Source of the DNA: Tatumella sp. JGM118 | Lineage (GTDB): Bacteria > Pseudomonadota > Gammaproteobacteria > Enterobacterales > Enterobacteriaceae | Reading direction: 5' to 3' | NCBI RefSeq assembly: GCF_018257515.1 | Contig: NZ_JAERJR010000006.1 | Span: 1 to 64,000 of the forward strand | DNA length: 64,000 bases | Part shown: in pieces, positions 38,349-47,913 of the stretch | Layout: every line of letters begins with the position of its first letter | Position numbering within the stretch: position 1 is the stretch's first letter | Notes under the pieces: generated by a model | Told to the model about the DNA's origin: nothing | Database searches by the model: none | Seen by the model: the letters and a program-made list of their open reading frames with translations, nothing else | Made by a program: the position numbers and the translations under genes

Positions 38349-38388
38349 ATTGTCCTCGCATCATGGACAATGTTTAACCATGATGGTT
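38349..38388 (+). promoter_or_regulatory. Two palindromes upstream of the helicase-PLD gene
   Basis: ATTGTCC-N9-GGACAAT (38349-38371) and AACCAT-G-ATGGTT (38376-38388) lie 47-86 bp before the start codon in an AT-rich region. They have the form of dimeric repressor sites. No bound regulator is known. Confidence 0.45.
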
Positions 38389-38434
38389 TTATATCAACAA
38401 AACCAATAGTTTCATTTTAGTTACGGGATGGGGA

Positions 38435-41400
38435 ATGGACAGCAATACTCAAGGATTCACTTCATACTGGCGTAATACCTTAGCTGATGCCGAGTCCGGA
38501 AAAGGGGCATTTGAGCGTAAAGATGAAGATTCATTCACACAATGGATCAACGTTGAACAAGGAAGGTTGGGTGAAGAGATCGTGCAATCGTTCTTTGAGG
38601 GCGAAGACGAACAGGTTAAAACCGTCGAAGTACTGTTACGGCCACAGGTATGGCTCCGTCAGCTGAAGCATGGCAAAGAGCGGACCGCGGGGGCTCCTGG
38701 AATCGTTACACCTTTGGTTACCTCTGCTCTCCTGAATCGCAAAGGTTTTTTGTTCCCCACATCCTCTTCCTCCATCCCCCGTGATCTGCTTGAGCCGCTT
38801 CCGAAAGGGACCTTTTCAATTGGTGAAATGTCTGAGTATGACAAATATAAAACCACCCATGATTCCATTACTATTACCCCCGGTGAAGATGATGGATTGC
38901 GTGAGGAGAATGATGAACAACGAGCGATACGGTATGCACGTTATCAACAGTTGTGGCAAAAGTACCTTAAAGATTCAGGTGAACTTTTAAAACATGTTGC
39001 CGGTAAATGGCTCGTATCTCGCGAGGAATATGAACAAGCTGGATATGGCTACATTATTAAAGCCAGCAAGTCTGGAGGTGCCAGCATTCATATCCTGCCT
39101 ATGTACGATCATCTTCTGTCGTGCAAAAAAGAGGTCCCATTACTGACCCGTTTTGCTTCAAACGAGAGGTCTCCTGTTGAACCGCTCCTTGCCAGCAATG
39201 CCATGTTCAGTGACCGCCTGGGTCATTCCGGTGATAAATTTCCGCTGGCTGTGGCGCAGCGCGATGCACTTAGCCATTATCTCACTCAACAATCGGGCGA
39301 TATTCTTGCTGTGAATGGTCCTCCCGGAACCGGGAAAACGACGTTGGTTCTTTCCATTATTGCTACTGAGTGGGCGAGAGCAGCGGTAAGTAAAACTGAA
39401 CCGCCAGTGGTGATTGCGACATCAACCAACAATCAGGCCGTTACCAACATTATCGAGGCTTTCGGTAAAGATTTTTCTATTGGCACCGGGCCTATGGCTG
39501 GACGATGGCTGCCTGATGTAAAAAGCTTTGGTGCTTACTTCCCTTCTTCAGGTCGAAAGGCTGAGGCAGCAAAAAAATACCAGACTGAAGATTTTTTTAA
39601 TTGTGTCGAATCCCTTGAATATATAGAAACTGCTCAGTATTTCTTCCTTGAAAAGGCAAGAAACGCTTTTCCGGCTAAGGAGTGTCATTCACCTGAACAG
39701 GTTGTGGATCTCTTGCATCAGCGTTTAGTGGAACTCTCTGCAGATCTTGAGCAAATTGAACCTGCATGGGACATCCTACACGCAATCCGCCTGGAGCGGA
39801 TGGCCATCAGCGATGATCTCGAACAGTATATTCAGGATAAGAGAACGTTACTGCTTAATTGTACAAATGAAGTCTCATTATTAACGCAGGGAAAAACCCA
39901 GTGGGAACAATATCGGGCGAGTGAGTCGATTATGTTCGCTCTCTTCTCCTGGTTACCAGCCGTTCGCACTAAGCGTCATTATCAAATGAAGCTGTTTCTG
40001 GAGGCAACGTTTGGCGAAAGAATGACAGCATTCCAGGGTGTTCTGCCTGATGGAGTTGAAGCCTTTATCGATGGCTTGATTGCACAAGCGCTTAAAGAAC
40101 AGGACGAATATCAACACCAAATTGATCTTGCTGAGGACATTTCGAGACTTGAAAGGGAAGCGGCAATACGCTGGCGTGAGATTACTTACTCACTGGGACA
40201 TACGGGTGAAACAGAGTTGAACCTGCGTGAGGCCGATGAGCTGGCCGATACACAGCTCCGTTTCCCTGCATTTTTGCTGGCGACGCATTACTGGGAAGGC
40301 AGGTGGCTGATGGATATGGCTGCTATTGATAATCTTCAAAAAGAAAAAGGCCGGACTGGCGCGAAAAGCACAAAGGCGCGTTGGCAGCGCAGAATGAAGC
40401 TGACTCCCTGTGTAGTCATGACCTGTTTCATGTTGCCTTGCCATATGAAAACCAGTGAGTTTGTCGGCGGTAATAAGAGATTCGATGATAACTATTTATA
40501 TAACTTTGCCGATTTACTGATCGTCGATGAAGCGGGGCAGGTACTCCCTGAAGTTGCCGCAGCATCTTTCGCACTGGCTAAGAAGGCATTAGTGATTGGT
40601 GATACAGAACAGATTGCCCCAATCTGGAACAGCCTGCCTGGTATTGATATCGGCAATATGGTTGAGGAGAATATTCTTCCGGGAGGTACGCAGGAAGAAC
40701 TTACAGAAGCTTATGCTCTGGTGTGTGACTCGGGAAAAAGTGCTGCATCTGGCAGCGTTATGAAGGTTGCACAGTTTAACTCTTGTTACCAGTACGATCC
40801 GGACCTGGCCAGGGGGATGTACTTGTACGAACACCGTCGTTGCTTCGATAACATCATTGGCTACTGTAACACCCTCTGCTACCACGGTAAGTTGCAGCCC
40901 AAACGGGGGGAGGAAAAAGGGACAATATTTCCTGCAATGGGTTATCTGCATATAGATGGTAAAGGCATGCAGGCCAGCGGTGGAAGCCGTTATAACTCTT
41001 TTGAAGCTGAGACGATAGCTGCGTGGCTTGTGGCCAATAAAGAAGCGATTGAGCGTCATTACGGTAAGTCTTTACACCAATTAGTCGGAGTTGTGACGCC
41101 ATTTTCGGCACAAGTTCGTACGATCAAATCGTCACTACGTAAGCTGGATATCAATTGTAGTGGTGATGAAAATTCCCTGACAGTGGGCACTGTTCATTCA
41201 TTGCAGGGGGCGGAGAGAGCGATTGTAATTTTCTCTCCAGTCTATTCGAAGCATGAAGATGGTGGGTTTATCGACAGTGACAGTAGCATGCTGAACGTAG
41301 CGGTTTCACGTGCTAAAGATAGCTTCCTGGTCTTTGGCGATATGGATCTTTTTGAGATCCAACCCGGCTCCTCTCCCCGGGGACTGCTGGCAAAGTATCT

Positions 41401-41953
41401 GTTTGCTTCCGTTGATAGTGCATTACAGTTTGAGTTTCAGAAGCGGCAGGATTTAATTACCTCGCAAACGCAGATTTCAACACTGCACGGGGTGGAGCAA
41501 CATGATGCTTTCCTGAACCAGACGTTTGATGCCATTAATCAAAGTATTACGATCGTTTCCCCATGGCTTACCTGGCAAAAGCTGGAACAGACAGGCTTTT
41601 TGGCGTCAATGTCCCGGGCGCAAGCACGTGGTATAGATATCACGGTAATAACGGATAAAACGTATAACACAGAGCATGCAGATTTTGAAAAGCGTAAAGA
41701 GAAACATCAGCGCCTGAATGAAGCAGTGGAAAGGCTGAATGACATGGGTATCACGACGAAGCTGGTCAACCGTGTTCACAGTAAGATTGTGATTGGTGAT
41801 GAGGGGCTGCTCTGCGTGGGTTCCTTTAACTGGTTCAGTGCTACGCGCGATGAGAAGTATCAACGATACGATACATCGATGGTATACCGTGGCGAAAGTT
41901 TAAAAAGTGAAATTAAAACGATATCTTCCAGCCTGAAACAACGACAGTTGTAA
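38435..41953 (+). CDS. SF1 helicase / PLD nuclease fusion, type II Mokosh (MkoC)-like
   Basis: 1172-residue fusion. An N-terminal unknown region (1-270) precedes a UPF1/DNA2-type SF1 helicase with Walker A GPPGTGKT 295-302 and Walker [10 protein letters not shown] near 691-699. A long helical insertion sits between them (about 370-680), followed by later motifs EHRRC and the [12 protein letters not shown] and NVAVSRAKD blocks. The C-terminal phospholipase-D nuclease domain has a single HxKxxxxD motif, His1115-x-Lys1117...Asp1122, followed by GSFNW. A one-protein SF1 RNA-helicase plus PLD nuclease is the described architecture of type II Mokosh anti-phage defence. It stands alone between IS elements and an AT-rich gap, consistent with a transferred defence gene. 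All key motifs are intact. Confidence 0.85.
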   Translation: MDSNTQGFTSYWRNTLADAESGKGAFERKDEDSFTQWINVEQGRLGEEIVQSFFEGEDEQVKTVEVLLRPQVWLRQLKHGKERTAGAPGIVTPLVTSALLNRKGFLFPTSSSSIPRDLLEPLPKGTFSIGEMSEYDKYKTTHDSITITPGEDDGLREENDEQRAIRYARYQQLWQKYLKDSGELLKHVAGKWLVSREEYEQAGYGYIIKASKSGGASIHILPMYDHLLSCKKEVPLLTRFASNERSPVEPLLASNAMFSDRLGHSGDKFPLAVAQRDALSHYLTQQSGDILAVNGPPGTGKTTLVLSIIATEWARAAVSKTEPPVVIATSTNNQAVTNIIEAFGKDFSIGTGPMAGRWLPDVKSFGAYFPSSGRKAEAAKKYQTEDFFNCVESLEYIETAQYFFLEKARNAFPAKECHSPEQVVDLLHQRLVELSADLEQIEPAWDILHAIRLERMAISDDLEQYIQDKRTLLLNCTNEVSLLTQGKTQWEQYRASESIMFALFSWLPAVRTKRHYQMKLFLEATFGERMTAFQGVLPDGVEAFIDGLIAQALKEQDEYQHQIDLAEDISRLEREAAIRWREITYSLGHTGETELNLREADELADTQLRFPAFLLATHYWEGRWLMDMAAIDNLQKEKGRTGAKSTKARWQRRMKLTPCVVMTCFMLPCHMKTSEFVGGNKRFDDNYLYNFADLLIVDEAGQVLPEVAAASFALAKKALVIGDTEQIAPIWNSLPGIDIGNMVEENILPGGTQEELTEAYALVCDSGKSAASGSVMKVAQFNSCYQYDPDLARGMYLYEHRRCFDNIIGYCNTLCYHGKLQPKRGEEKGTIFPAMGYLHIDGKGMQASGGSRYNSFEAETIAAWLVANKEAIERHYGKSLHQLVGVVTPFSAQVRTIKSSLRKLDINCSGDENSLTVGTVHSLQGAERAIVIFSPVYSKHEDGGFIDSDSSMLNVAVSRAKDSFLVFGDMDLFEIQPGSSPRGLLAKYLFASVDSALQFEFQKRQDLITSQTQISTLHGVEQHDAFLNQTFDAINQSITIVSPWLTWQKLEQTGFLASMSRAQARGIDITVITDKTYNTEHADFEKRKEKHQRLNEAVERLNDMGITTKLVNRVHSKIVIGDEGLLCVGSFNWFSATRDEKYQRYDTSMVYRGESLKSEIKTISSSLKQRQL

Positions 41954-42371
41954 TACTCAAGAATCGTTTCCCGGTTTAACCTCAGAGACACCAGGTAGCA
42001 TCGCTATTTAGATGTTATCTGGTGGTTATCCGGCTATAATTCTTAACTACAACTTTATAATTTTATTGTAATTAAGACGATGACCTGCCTCCGCTGATTA
42101 ACAGACCCCGATGATAGCAATGTCTTCGTAAATCATATGTGGACATCCCTCCCTAAAAACGTTTTTTGACCAACAAATCATCAACATTTTCTGCGAAGCT
42201 TCAACTGGGATATTAGCCCTGGAGCTCTGTCGAAAGTAATGATGACAACCCCGAGGAGGCAAGACATATTCTTTAAATCAGATGCAATTATTGCGAGATG
42301 ATATCATTTCAACTGATGCCCTGAACGAGAGAACGACTGCATAACTTATACGATCAGAGGCCACAGCCCCC
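41954..42371. other. 418-bp gap without gene
   Basis: AT-rich, no coding sequence recognised. An imperfect 13-bp hairpin (ACCAGGTAGCATC/GATGTTATCTGGT with G-T pairs, about 41980-42015) shortly after the helicase gene may help end its transcript. Confidence 0.4.
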
Positions 42372-42740
42372 TTAATCATAAAGCCAATAGCCCGCTTTTG
42401 CGGAAGCCACCAGCATTTGAATAGTGAGCGGCTGTGGTTCAACATAATGAAATCTATTTTCTTTTTTTCTGAGAAAATTCAGAGGGATGAAGGTTTCTTC
42501 GTTTGGCCAGTATTTTATAAATGAGAAATTCCGGCGTTCGACCTTAAATCTTTCAAAGTATTCTACCAGGATGTCCTCAGCGTCTTCCCATGCCCAGGGG
42601 TATTTACCCGTTGACAGGCTGGTCTCCGGGGTGAGTTTTGGTTTTCGGAAAAAGGGGAATACAGGGCTATTCCAGTTTTCCTCATACCAGGAAATAACCT
42701 CATCAGATGTATTTTGGTCGGGCTTCTCTACCGTATCCAT
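42372..42740 (-). CDS. DUF1493 family protein
   Basis: Small acidic cytoplasmic protein of 122 residues with the DUF1493 pattern TPETSLSTGKYPWAWEDAED, YFERFKVERRNFSFIKYWP and the C-terminal PLTIQMLVASAKAGYWLYD. The ATG at 42740, preceded by AAAGGAT, is preferred over an upstream in-frame start at 42800. The function is unknown. A second DUF1493 gene lies at 46469-46819 on the other strand, about 50% similar by eye, so the region has duplicated this family. Confidence 0.85.
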   Translation of the reverse strand: MDTVEKPDQNTSDEVISWYEENWNSPVFPFFRKPKLTPETSLSTGKYPWAWEDAEDILVEYFERFKVERRNFSFIKYWPNEETFIPLNFLRKKENRFHYVEPQPLTIQMLVASAKAGYWLYD

Positions 42741-43053
42741 GCGCCATATCCTTTTAGCGTGCAGGGTTAAAAGGATACCTGCATGGAAGGGGCTCAGCAA
42801 TAAAAGCGGTGGCTGAAAAATGCTACCAGACCAAACATCAGGTAACCCTTCAGCCGCTTAGGTCCTCTCAAAAGCGTTCCCGCAAACCACTCGCAGTATC
42901 CTGGTTCCGGAAGCATTGGCTGGCTGTCATTAGCAGCAGATAGACATGATTAAAAGTATGCCGGTATTTTGTTGGCGGAGATCATTTTTCATCAGTAAAA
43001 AAAGAGCAGTCTGACACCAGGTGCTATAGTTAAGGTAAGAGGATGTCAGCCCG
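42741..43053. other. 313-bp gap before the TA module
   Basis: No gene recognised. An extended -10 like TGCTATAGT (43022-43030) lies about 25 bp before the toxin start and is a promoter candidate for the toxin-antitoxin pair. Confidence 0.4.
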
Positions 43054-43413
43054 ATGCGCGTATTCAATACTAAATGGTTCAGCCAGGCAGCTAAATCGCA
43101 CGACATTAAAGATAGTGAGTTATGCCAGGCTGTCGAGGCGGCGATGCAAGGTAAGGCTGACGACCCCGGCGGGGGAGTTTACAAGAAACGGCTGAACCAG
43201 AATCGCGATCGCGCCATTATTCTGGCGAAAGGCGGGGAGCACTGGTTTTACACGTTCCTTTACGCCAAACAGGATAGGGCAAACATTGATAATCGTGAAC
43301 TGGCCGGATTCCGTGAATTAGCAAAGCACTACGCTGCCCTTGCTGATAAGAAGATTACGGCACTGATAAAGAGTGAAGAACTGGTGGAGATTTGCCATGA
43401 CTGCAAAAAGTAA
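43054..43413 (+). CDS. RelE/HigB-like toxin of a type II TA pair
   Basis: 119-residue basic protein with the RelE-superfamily pattern FNTKWFSQAAKSHDIKDSEL, GVYKKRLNQNRDRAIILAKG and HWFYTFLYAKQDRANID. This matches the COG4737-type RelE toxins, expected to cleave mRNA on the ribosome. The toxin gene comes first and overlaps the antitoxin gene by 17 bp, the reverse of the common relBE order but usual for higBA/nadS-type pairs. Confidence 0.85.
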   Translation: MRVFNTKWFSQAAKSHDIKDSELCQAVEAAMQGKADDPGGGVYKKRLNQNRDRAIILAKGGEHWFYTFLYAKQDRANIDNRELAGFRELAKHYAALADKKITALIKSEELVEICHDCKK

Positions 43414-43714
43414 ATTCAGGAGTCCTGCATTTGAGGCTATCCATAGCGCGGCTTCCGGTTTATTCAGCGTCGATGCTATCCCGCAGGAAACGATGCGTAA
43501 CTTTGATAAAGCGTGCCTTAATAACGTGGATGAGCTTCAACCCATTGAGATTAAGGCGTTGCGCGAGAAGCTCAACGTGAGCCAGCCCGTTTTTGCCAGC
43601 TACCTGAACACCAGTGTGTCAACGGTGCAGAAATGGGAAAGTGGTGCAAAGCGTCCTGGTGGAGTAGCGCTGAAGCTGCTGACCGTGGTGCAGAAGCATG
43701 GGTTGATGGGTTGA
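43397..43714 (+). CDS. NadS/HigA-like XRE antitoxin
   Basis: 105-residue DNA-binding antitoxin. The helix-turn-helix segment IKALREKLNVSQPVFASYLN followed by SVSTVQKWESGAKRPGG is typical of the XRE fold at the C-terminal half; the N-terminal half (AFEAIHSAASGLFSVDAIPQ) is expected to bind the toxin. The start chosen is ATG 43397, inside the toxin gene. It neutralises the RelE-like toxin and should repress the pair's promoter. Confidence 0.85.
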   Translation: MTAKSKFRSPAFEAIHSAASGLFSVDAIPQETMRNFDKACLNNVDELQPIEIKALREKLNVSQPVFASYLNTSVSTVQKWESGAKRPGGVALKLLTVVQKHGLMG

Positions 43715-44219
43715 AGGTACTGGTTTAGTTATCCCGGCTTATCCTGGCAGAGTAGCGACATGATTTATCAGGTTCCGGGTAAGGGAATTGACCTTAAGAC
43801 CATAGCCTGCCAGTGGTTCATTAGTCATCTGACATGGAGCGATGATTAATGCCAACGAGTTCTAATAGTATTATTTTCCCCTCTGATCAGCCCCTGCAGC
43901 CCGGACGTTTAAAACTGTCAGCTCCTGGCACCGGTTCAGGCTTTAGGTATTGCAGGGAAATATGCTTCCGCCCGGAGTCTGTAACTGCGGGTAACAGCAA
44001 TTATACGTTACGGTACTCAGAAGAGAGTAATGGCCCAATCCGGCTAACGTTATGTCGGGGCTCTTGCTAATTGTATAACTATGTACTGCCCGGTGCAGCT
44101 TCCTGCAGGAATCTGAAAATCACGTACAAGTGACACTGCAGGATTTACACTGCAGCTAATCGCGGCATATTATTCACCGTGAAAACCCTGCCGGACGATA
44201 ACACAAGGAGTGTGTCACG
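43715..44219. other. 505-bp gap, no convincing gene
   Basis: A 73-codon frame at 43849-44070 lacks a ribosome binding site and known similarity. Otherwise nothing is recognised except the AAGGAG site for the next gene at about 44206. Confidence 0.35.
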
Positions 44220-45053
44220 ATGGTTGCACTACAGTTTCCCTTCACCTTGTTTAGAACCCAAAAATGGATGGACGACTACGGCGCCAGAGATATGCGCTGT
44301 GGAGATTTAACTGAAGAACAGTTAAAAATGGATTATCACCTCATCGATATTTCAGCCAGGGTTAACCCTTACACTCTGACGAAAATTACTCCATTTCATC
44401 AACCCCAGTCTATGTTTTATGGCTCCCGTGGGGTGGGTGAGAAAATTACCCCGCAGGTGTGCGCTGGGATCCTGTTTGATGAATTTCGTCACCTGTCACA
44501 ATTTTTTTCTGTATATGGCCCTTACAGACATCTTATCGGGCAGATGATCACCCATATGCAAAACGGAAACGGTTCACCCTTCAGTAGTATGCTGCTGGAC
44601 AGGGCGCTGAAGGAGCATATTGTTAATGACAGGACAGAGAACAGTACATTCGCACGATTAAAAGAAGTTATTAGTAAAAACATTGACTGGGATAATAAAT
44701 ATTATCCCGTTAGTGAAAAAGGGGGGCTAAAGAGGGCGATAACAGACAGTAAACTCCCTAAGTTTGATCGGTTTAAGGATAATTTCAATGGAATGGGTAT
44801 CACTGTTCATGATACCTGGGCGACATACATAACTATAAAATCGCTGAAGATTAATAGTAACCATTACAGGGGCATGGTGAATTATAAAGTTCAGGATCAC
44901 TTTGGCCTTGATGTTGACGATATTTCTAAACTCAGATTTAACCAGTTACGTTTTTTTCGTATCTGGTTTGTATTACAGAGATATAACCGGTTTGGTTTTA
45001 AACCTTTTATGACCAATATGGAAGCTACCATAGAAGTTACCGGATACCGATAG
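44220..45053 (+). CDS. DUF3289 family protein
   Basis: 277-residue protein with no signal peptide, matching the DUF3289 (YPO3983-like) family: FRTQKWMDDYGARDMRCGDL, the central GSRGVGEKITPQVCAGILFD, and C-terminal NGMGITVHDTWATYI. A good AAGGAG site precedes ATG 44220. The last codons overlap the GTG start of a DUF943 gene, a pairing repeated in degenerate form at 46.9-47.5 kb. Members often sit near secretion or toxin loci in Erwiniaceae and Yersinia. The role is unknown. Confidence 0.85.
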   Translation: MVALQFPFTLFRTQKWMDDYGARDMRCGDLTEEQLKMDYHLIDISARVNPYTLTKITPFHQPQSMFYGSRGVGEKITPQVCAGILFDEFRHLSQFFSVYGPYRHLIGQMITHMQNGNGSPFSSMLLDRALKEHIVNDRTENSTFARLKEVISKNIDWDNKYYPVSEKGGLKRAITDSKLPKFDRFKDNFNGMGITVHDTWATYITIKSLKINSNHYRGMVNYKVQDHFGLDVDDISKLRFNQLRFFRIWFVLQRYNRFGFKPFMTNMEATIEVTGYR

Positions 45054-45511
45054 TGAAAATAAAGAATAAGAAAGCGATGGCCTTGCTCTTGCTGGCTGGC
45101 TGTGTGGCGGCGGGCTACTGGTGTTGGTTATGTCTTCGTCCGGTTGAGATTGTCGCTGTTCATGAAGAGGATAATCATGCCTCTGTTTTAGTTAAAAATT
45201 TCCCATTCACGGATAAAGGAAAAATAAACTGGTGGCTGAAAAATAAAAATTTCATGAAAGAAAAATATAATATTCCTAAACCCTCATCGTCAGGAAGTTT
45301 CACTATTATCTTCTGGCTTTTTGGAGATGGGTATCAGGAAGAAGGAAAATATGACAGGCGTTGTTTTGATGATATGAAAACGAAAGTAAATTGCATCGAT
45401 AAGAATGCTGTGTTCGCTATCAGACAGTATAACGATGATGACGTTATCTTTGCTACTTACGAGGGCAGATACACGTTAGATAAGAACTCTAATATTATTA
45501 AAAATGAATGA
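45053..45511 (+). CDS. DUF943 family membrane-anchored protein, copy 1
   Basis: 152-residue protein with one N-terminal membrane helix (ALLLLAGCVAAGYWCWLCL, about 9-27) and a periplasmic domain with the family signature PVEIVAVHEEDNHASVLVKN, FPFTDKGKINWWLKNK and YDRRCFDDMKTKVNCIDKNA. The GTG start overlaps the DUF3289 stop. Two Cys (CFDD...NCID) probably form a disulfide. A second copy lies at 47067. The function is unknown; the layout resembles an immunity-like membrane protein, but this is speculation. Confidence 0.85.
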   Translation: MKIKNKKAMALLLLAGCVAAGYWCWLCLRPVEIVAVHEEDNHASVLVKNFPFTDKGKINWWLKNKNFMKEKYNIPKPSSSGSFTIIFWLFGDGYQEEGKYDRRCFDDMKTKVNCIDKNAVFAIRQYNDDDVIFATYEGRYTLDKNSNIIKNE

Positions 45512-45688
45512 GATGAGGATGATATCCCTGGCTCAGTAACAGCGTCGAAAGCATTTGTCTTGTTCTATTTACATCAGTCATGCGGAAGTGTTGTGGCCCG
45601 GCAATTCTGGATGCAAACAGTGTTTTTTTGCAGTGACCACCCGTGTCGCGCTTACCGCCTGGGAAATGGGATACTTCTGGAGGTAATC

Positions 45689-46156
45689 ATGCGACAACTC
45701 AGCACATTATCCCTGGTTGAACGTTCTGCGCAGAACAGGTTCTCACAAACGCGTTCAGAAGTTTATTTTGAAGGGAACCCCTCGGATATAGTGGTGCAGG
45801 GAAAGGAGCTGGAAGCGGCTTTCCAGGTGGATGATGACAGATATTTAATCTTTACCACCGATGATGTTCTGTTTGAAGAATCGCTGATCATAACCCTGAT
45901 CAGCCGTGAGTCTGGCATTATTGAGATAGCCCATCCTGGCGGTGAATACGCATCAGGCATATTTGAAAATGCTTTCTCAGAGGATGACAGTGTTCATTTT
46001 CAGTTCATCAATAAAGTAATATGGACTGTAAAAATCTCAACGGCACCACATTGGCGTGTTCCTTTCCTGTCAGATCCACGTGGAGTGAAGCGTTCTTGCG
46101 GATTAAAAACCTGTATGACTTTTTCAACGGTTCCGGTTTCTGAAAGTGTTAAATGA
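45689..46156 (+). CDS. Conserved hypothetical protein in DUF3289/DUF943 cluster
   Basis: 155-residue soluble protein with an excellent TCTGGAGG site 5-6 nt before ATG 45689; the longer open frame from 45560 is not needed. The sequence begins MRQLSTLSLVERSAQNRFSQ and has alternating beta-like segments (AAFQVDDDRYLIFTTDDVLF, SLIITLISRESGIIEIAHPG). I do not recognise a named family, although similar proteins occur near T6SS and competition islands in related bacteria as far as I recall. No catalytic motif is visible. Confidence 0.7.
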   Translation: MRQLSTLSLVERSAQNRFSQTRSEVYFEGNPSDIVVQGKELEAAFQVDDDRYLIFTTDDVLFEESLIITLISRESGIIEIAHPGGEYASGIFENAFSEDDSVHFQFINKVIWTVKISTAPHWRVPFLSDPRGVKRSCGLKTCMTFSTVPVSESVK

Positions 46157-46331
46157 AGAGTGGGGATTTGGTTGGGGAAATACAAAAATTCAAATCGTCT
46201 ATGATCATGTAAGACGAAAACTAATCAATGTGACTATGATGCCAGGACTTCATAAGCAAATAGCACTTCAATTCCAAGGGGAATCGTTGGCCGAACCTTA
46301 CAACGGAGAGTATTCAAAGTCTGAAGTTTAG
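46146..46331 (+). CDS. Short hypothetical open frame
   Basis: 61-codon frame with GTG start overlapping the previous gene's end. The N-terminus EEWGFGWGNTKIQIVYDHVR and regular amino-acid composition are compatible with a gene fragment, but there is no ribosome binding site and no recognised family. It may be the remnant of a longer gene. Confidence 0.25.
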   Translation: MLNEEWGFGWGNTKIQIVYDHVRRKLINVTMMPGLHKQIALQFQGESLAEPYNGEYSKSEV

Positions 46332-46468
46332 CTACGTTAATAATCCGTGAGACCTGGCAAGCCACTGGATACCCTTCTATGGAATATTATTTGTAATAAA
46401 GGATATGACTCAAATAATCCGAAAATGTCCTGTAAGTATAAGCTCATTACAAAGGAAGGTAATACGTT

Positions 46469-46819
46469 ATGGTAAATTCCGGGATGGAAGAAGCTGTTTT
46501 TGAGTGGTATGATAATACTTATAATTGTAAGCCGCTTTTTTCTAAAGTGAAGCCAGAGTTAAGCCTGGAAACGAGTCTTTCAACAGGAAAGTATCCCTGG
46601 GCAAGAGAGACGGGTGATGAAATCATGAATGACTATTTTAAACGATTTAATGTAGATGATAGTAAATTTGATTTTATAGCGTACTGGCCTTATGAAAAAG
46701 GTTTTCTGCCTAATTTTCTGCGTCCTCGTTCCCAAAAAGTTCCGGATATTGAACCAAAGCCTTTAACACTCCGAATGCTGGTCGAATCAGCAAAATCCGG
46801 GTACTGGCTTTTTTATTAG
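46469..46819 (+). CDS. DUF1493 family protein, second copy
   Basis: 116-residue relative of the gene at 42372-42740: ETSLSTGKYPWARETGDEIM, YFKRFNVDDSKFDFIAYWPY and the shared C-terminus PLTLRMLVESAKSGYWLFY. AAAGGAAGG precedes ATG 46469. The function is unknown. It sits between a hypothetical gene and the degenerate DUF3289/DUF943 duplication. Confidence 0.83.
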   Translation: MVNSGMEEAVFEWYDNTYNCKPLFSKVKPELSLETSLSTGKYPWARETGDEIMNDYFKRFNVDDSKFDFIAYWPYEKGFLPNFLRPRSQKVPDIEPKPLTLRMLVESAKSGYWLFY

Positions 46820-46900
46820 TTGGATTAAATGCTGCTGCTTCGCAGAAATGAGTGTTACTGAGGTAGTTTCTGTTTTGAAATTACCAGGGGTTAACAGGTC

Positions 46901-47069
46901 TGGAATGATTTTAATGGGATGGGTATCACTGTTTATGACACCCGGGTAACGCACATCATTCTATGTTCACTGCAGATTAAGAATGACTGCTACCGGGCTG
47001 TCGTACAGGATCACGTAAGCTTTCAACCCTATATGACCAATATGGAAGCTACTGTTGATATTATAGGTG
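46901..47069 (+). pseudogene. DUF3289 remnant
   Basis: Matches the 3' part of the DUF3289 gene: ATGGGATGGGTATCACTGTT corresponds to 44790 onward, and TATGACCAATATGGAAGCTAC to its last codons. The 5' two-thirds and an internal block of about 100 bp are missing and the frame is broken. It leads directly into a DUF943 copy, as in the intact pair, so a DUF3289-DUF943 unit was duplicated and then decayed. Confidence 0.8.
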
Positions 47070-47540
47070 AGGGCAATTTTAATTAAAAATAAGAAATTTA
47101 TTTTTGCAGTATTACTGATTGGTTGCGTGTTAGCGGGGTACGTCCTGTGGTTGAGTCTGCGTCCCATCGGGATCGTGGCTGTTCACCAGCGTAATCACTA
47201 CAGCGATATTTTGGTGAGAGATTTTCCGGTAACAGAAAAGGGGAGGATTCATTGGTGGCTGAAAAACAGAGGGATGCTTACAGGGAAGTTTGACATACCT
47301 AAACCCGATGAAAATGGTTTTTATTCTGTCATTTTCTGGGGTTTCGGTGAGGGATATAAAGAAACCGATGGTAATGACAGACTCTGCTTTGATGATAAGA
47401 AAACAGAGATAAATTGCATAGATAAAAATTCTCTGATGATGGTGGTGTACAGTAAAAATACAGGCTTGTATTTTCGAATGAGCAGCGGGAAGTATTATCT
47501 AAGAGATAACGGTGTAATGGAGAAGAGAAGATACGAGTAA
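47067..47540 (+). CDS. DUF943 family membrane-anchored protein, copy 2
   Basis: 157-residue paralogue of the gene at 45053: N-terminal helix FIFAVLLIGCVLAGYVLWLSL, then PIGIVAVHQRNHYSDILVRD, FPVTEKGRIHWWLKNRG and CFDDKKTEINCIDKNS. The GTG start at 47067 corresponds to the copy-1 start. The protein is intact although its partner DUF3289 gene is a remnant. Confidence 0.83.
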   Translation: MRAILIKNKKFIFAVLLIGCVLAGYVLWLSLRPIGIVAVHQRNHYSDILVRDFPVTEKGRIHWWLKNRGMLTGKFDIPKPDENGFYSVIFWGFGEGYKETDGNDRLCFDDKKTEINCIDKNSLMMVVYSKNTGLYFRMSSGKYYLRDNGVMEKRRYE

Positions 47541-47729
47541 TTTTCCTGTCGACCAGTGTCAGTCATGAGAGGCGAGAGAAGCATTTATTCAGGTTATCAT
47601 GAAGAGGATAAAATCGGCATCGACTTACTTTATGATATTGGCAGCCTAATCATTCGAAGCTAATCCTCAGTAGCTTTTTGCGCGGCAGGTGGTGCTGTAA
47701 AAAATGGATATTCACTATCTGCCACTTAA

Positions 47730-47913
47730 AGATAATTTTTATCTGTTCAGAACACTGAATTAAGTCCGGAAAATCACAGAGTGCTGGCTGATGGCACATA
47801 ACCGCCAGCGGCCTTATAACTTCCTCAGTAACCTGACACCTGAAGAATACTGGTTGATGGCTGAAAAGCCGGAACCTTCAAAAGTGTCCGGAACCAATAC
47901 AGGGATGCTTACA
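47730..47913 (+). mobile_element. IS3-family right-end remnant
   Basis: Encodes only the end of an IS3 orfB (NFYLFRTLN, one stop, then CWLMAHNRQRPYNFLSNLTP and EEYWLMAEKPE) and terminates in CAGGGATGCTTACA, matching the terminal repeat of the split IS3 at 35425. Same IS group, opposite orientation. Confidence 0.78.

Noticed and set aside
43849-44070. 73-codon frame after the TA module
   Set aside because: No ribosome binding site and no similarity recognised; treated as gap.
46021-46134. Alternative short frame inside the hypothetical gene (MDCKNLNGTTL...)
   Set aside because: The longer frame with the strong ribosome binding site covers it and continues to a plausible end.
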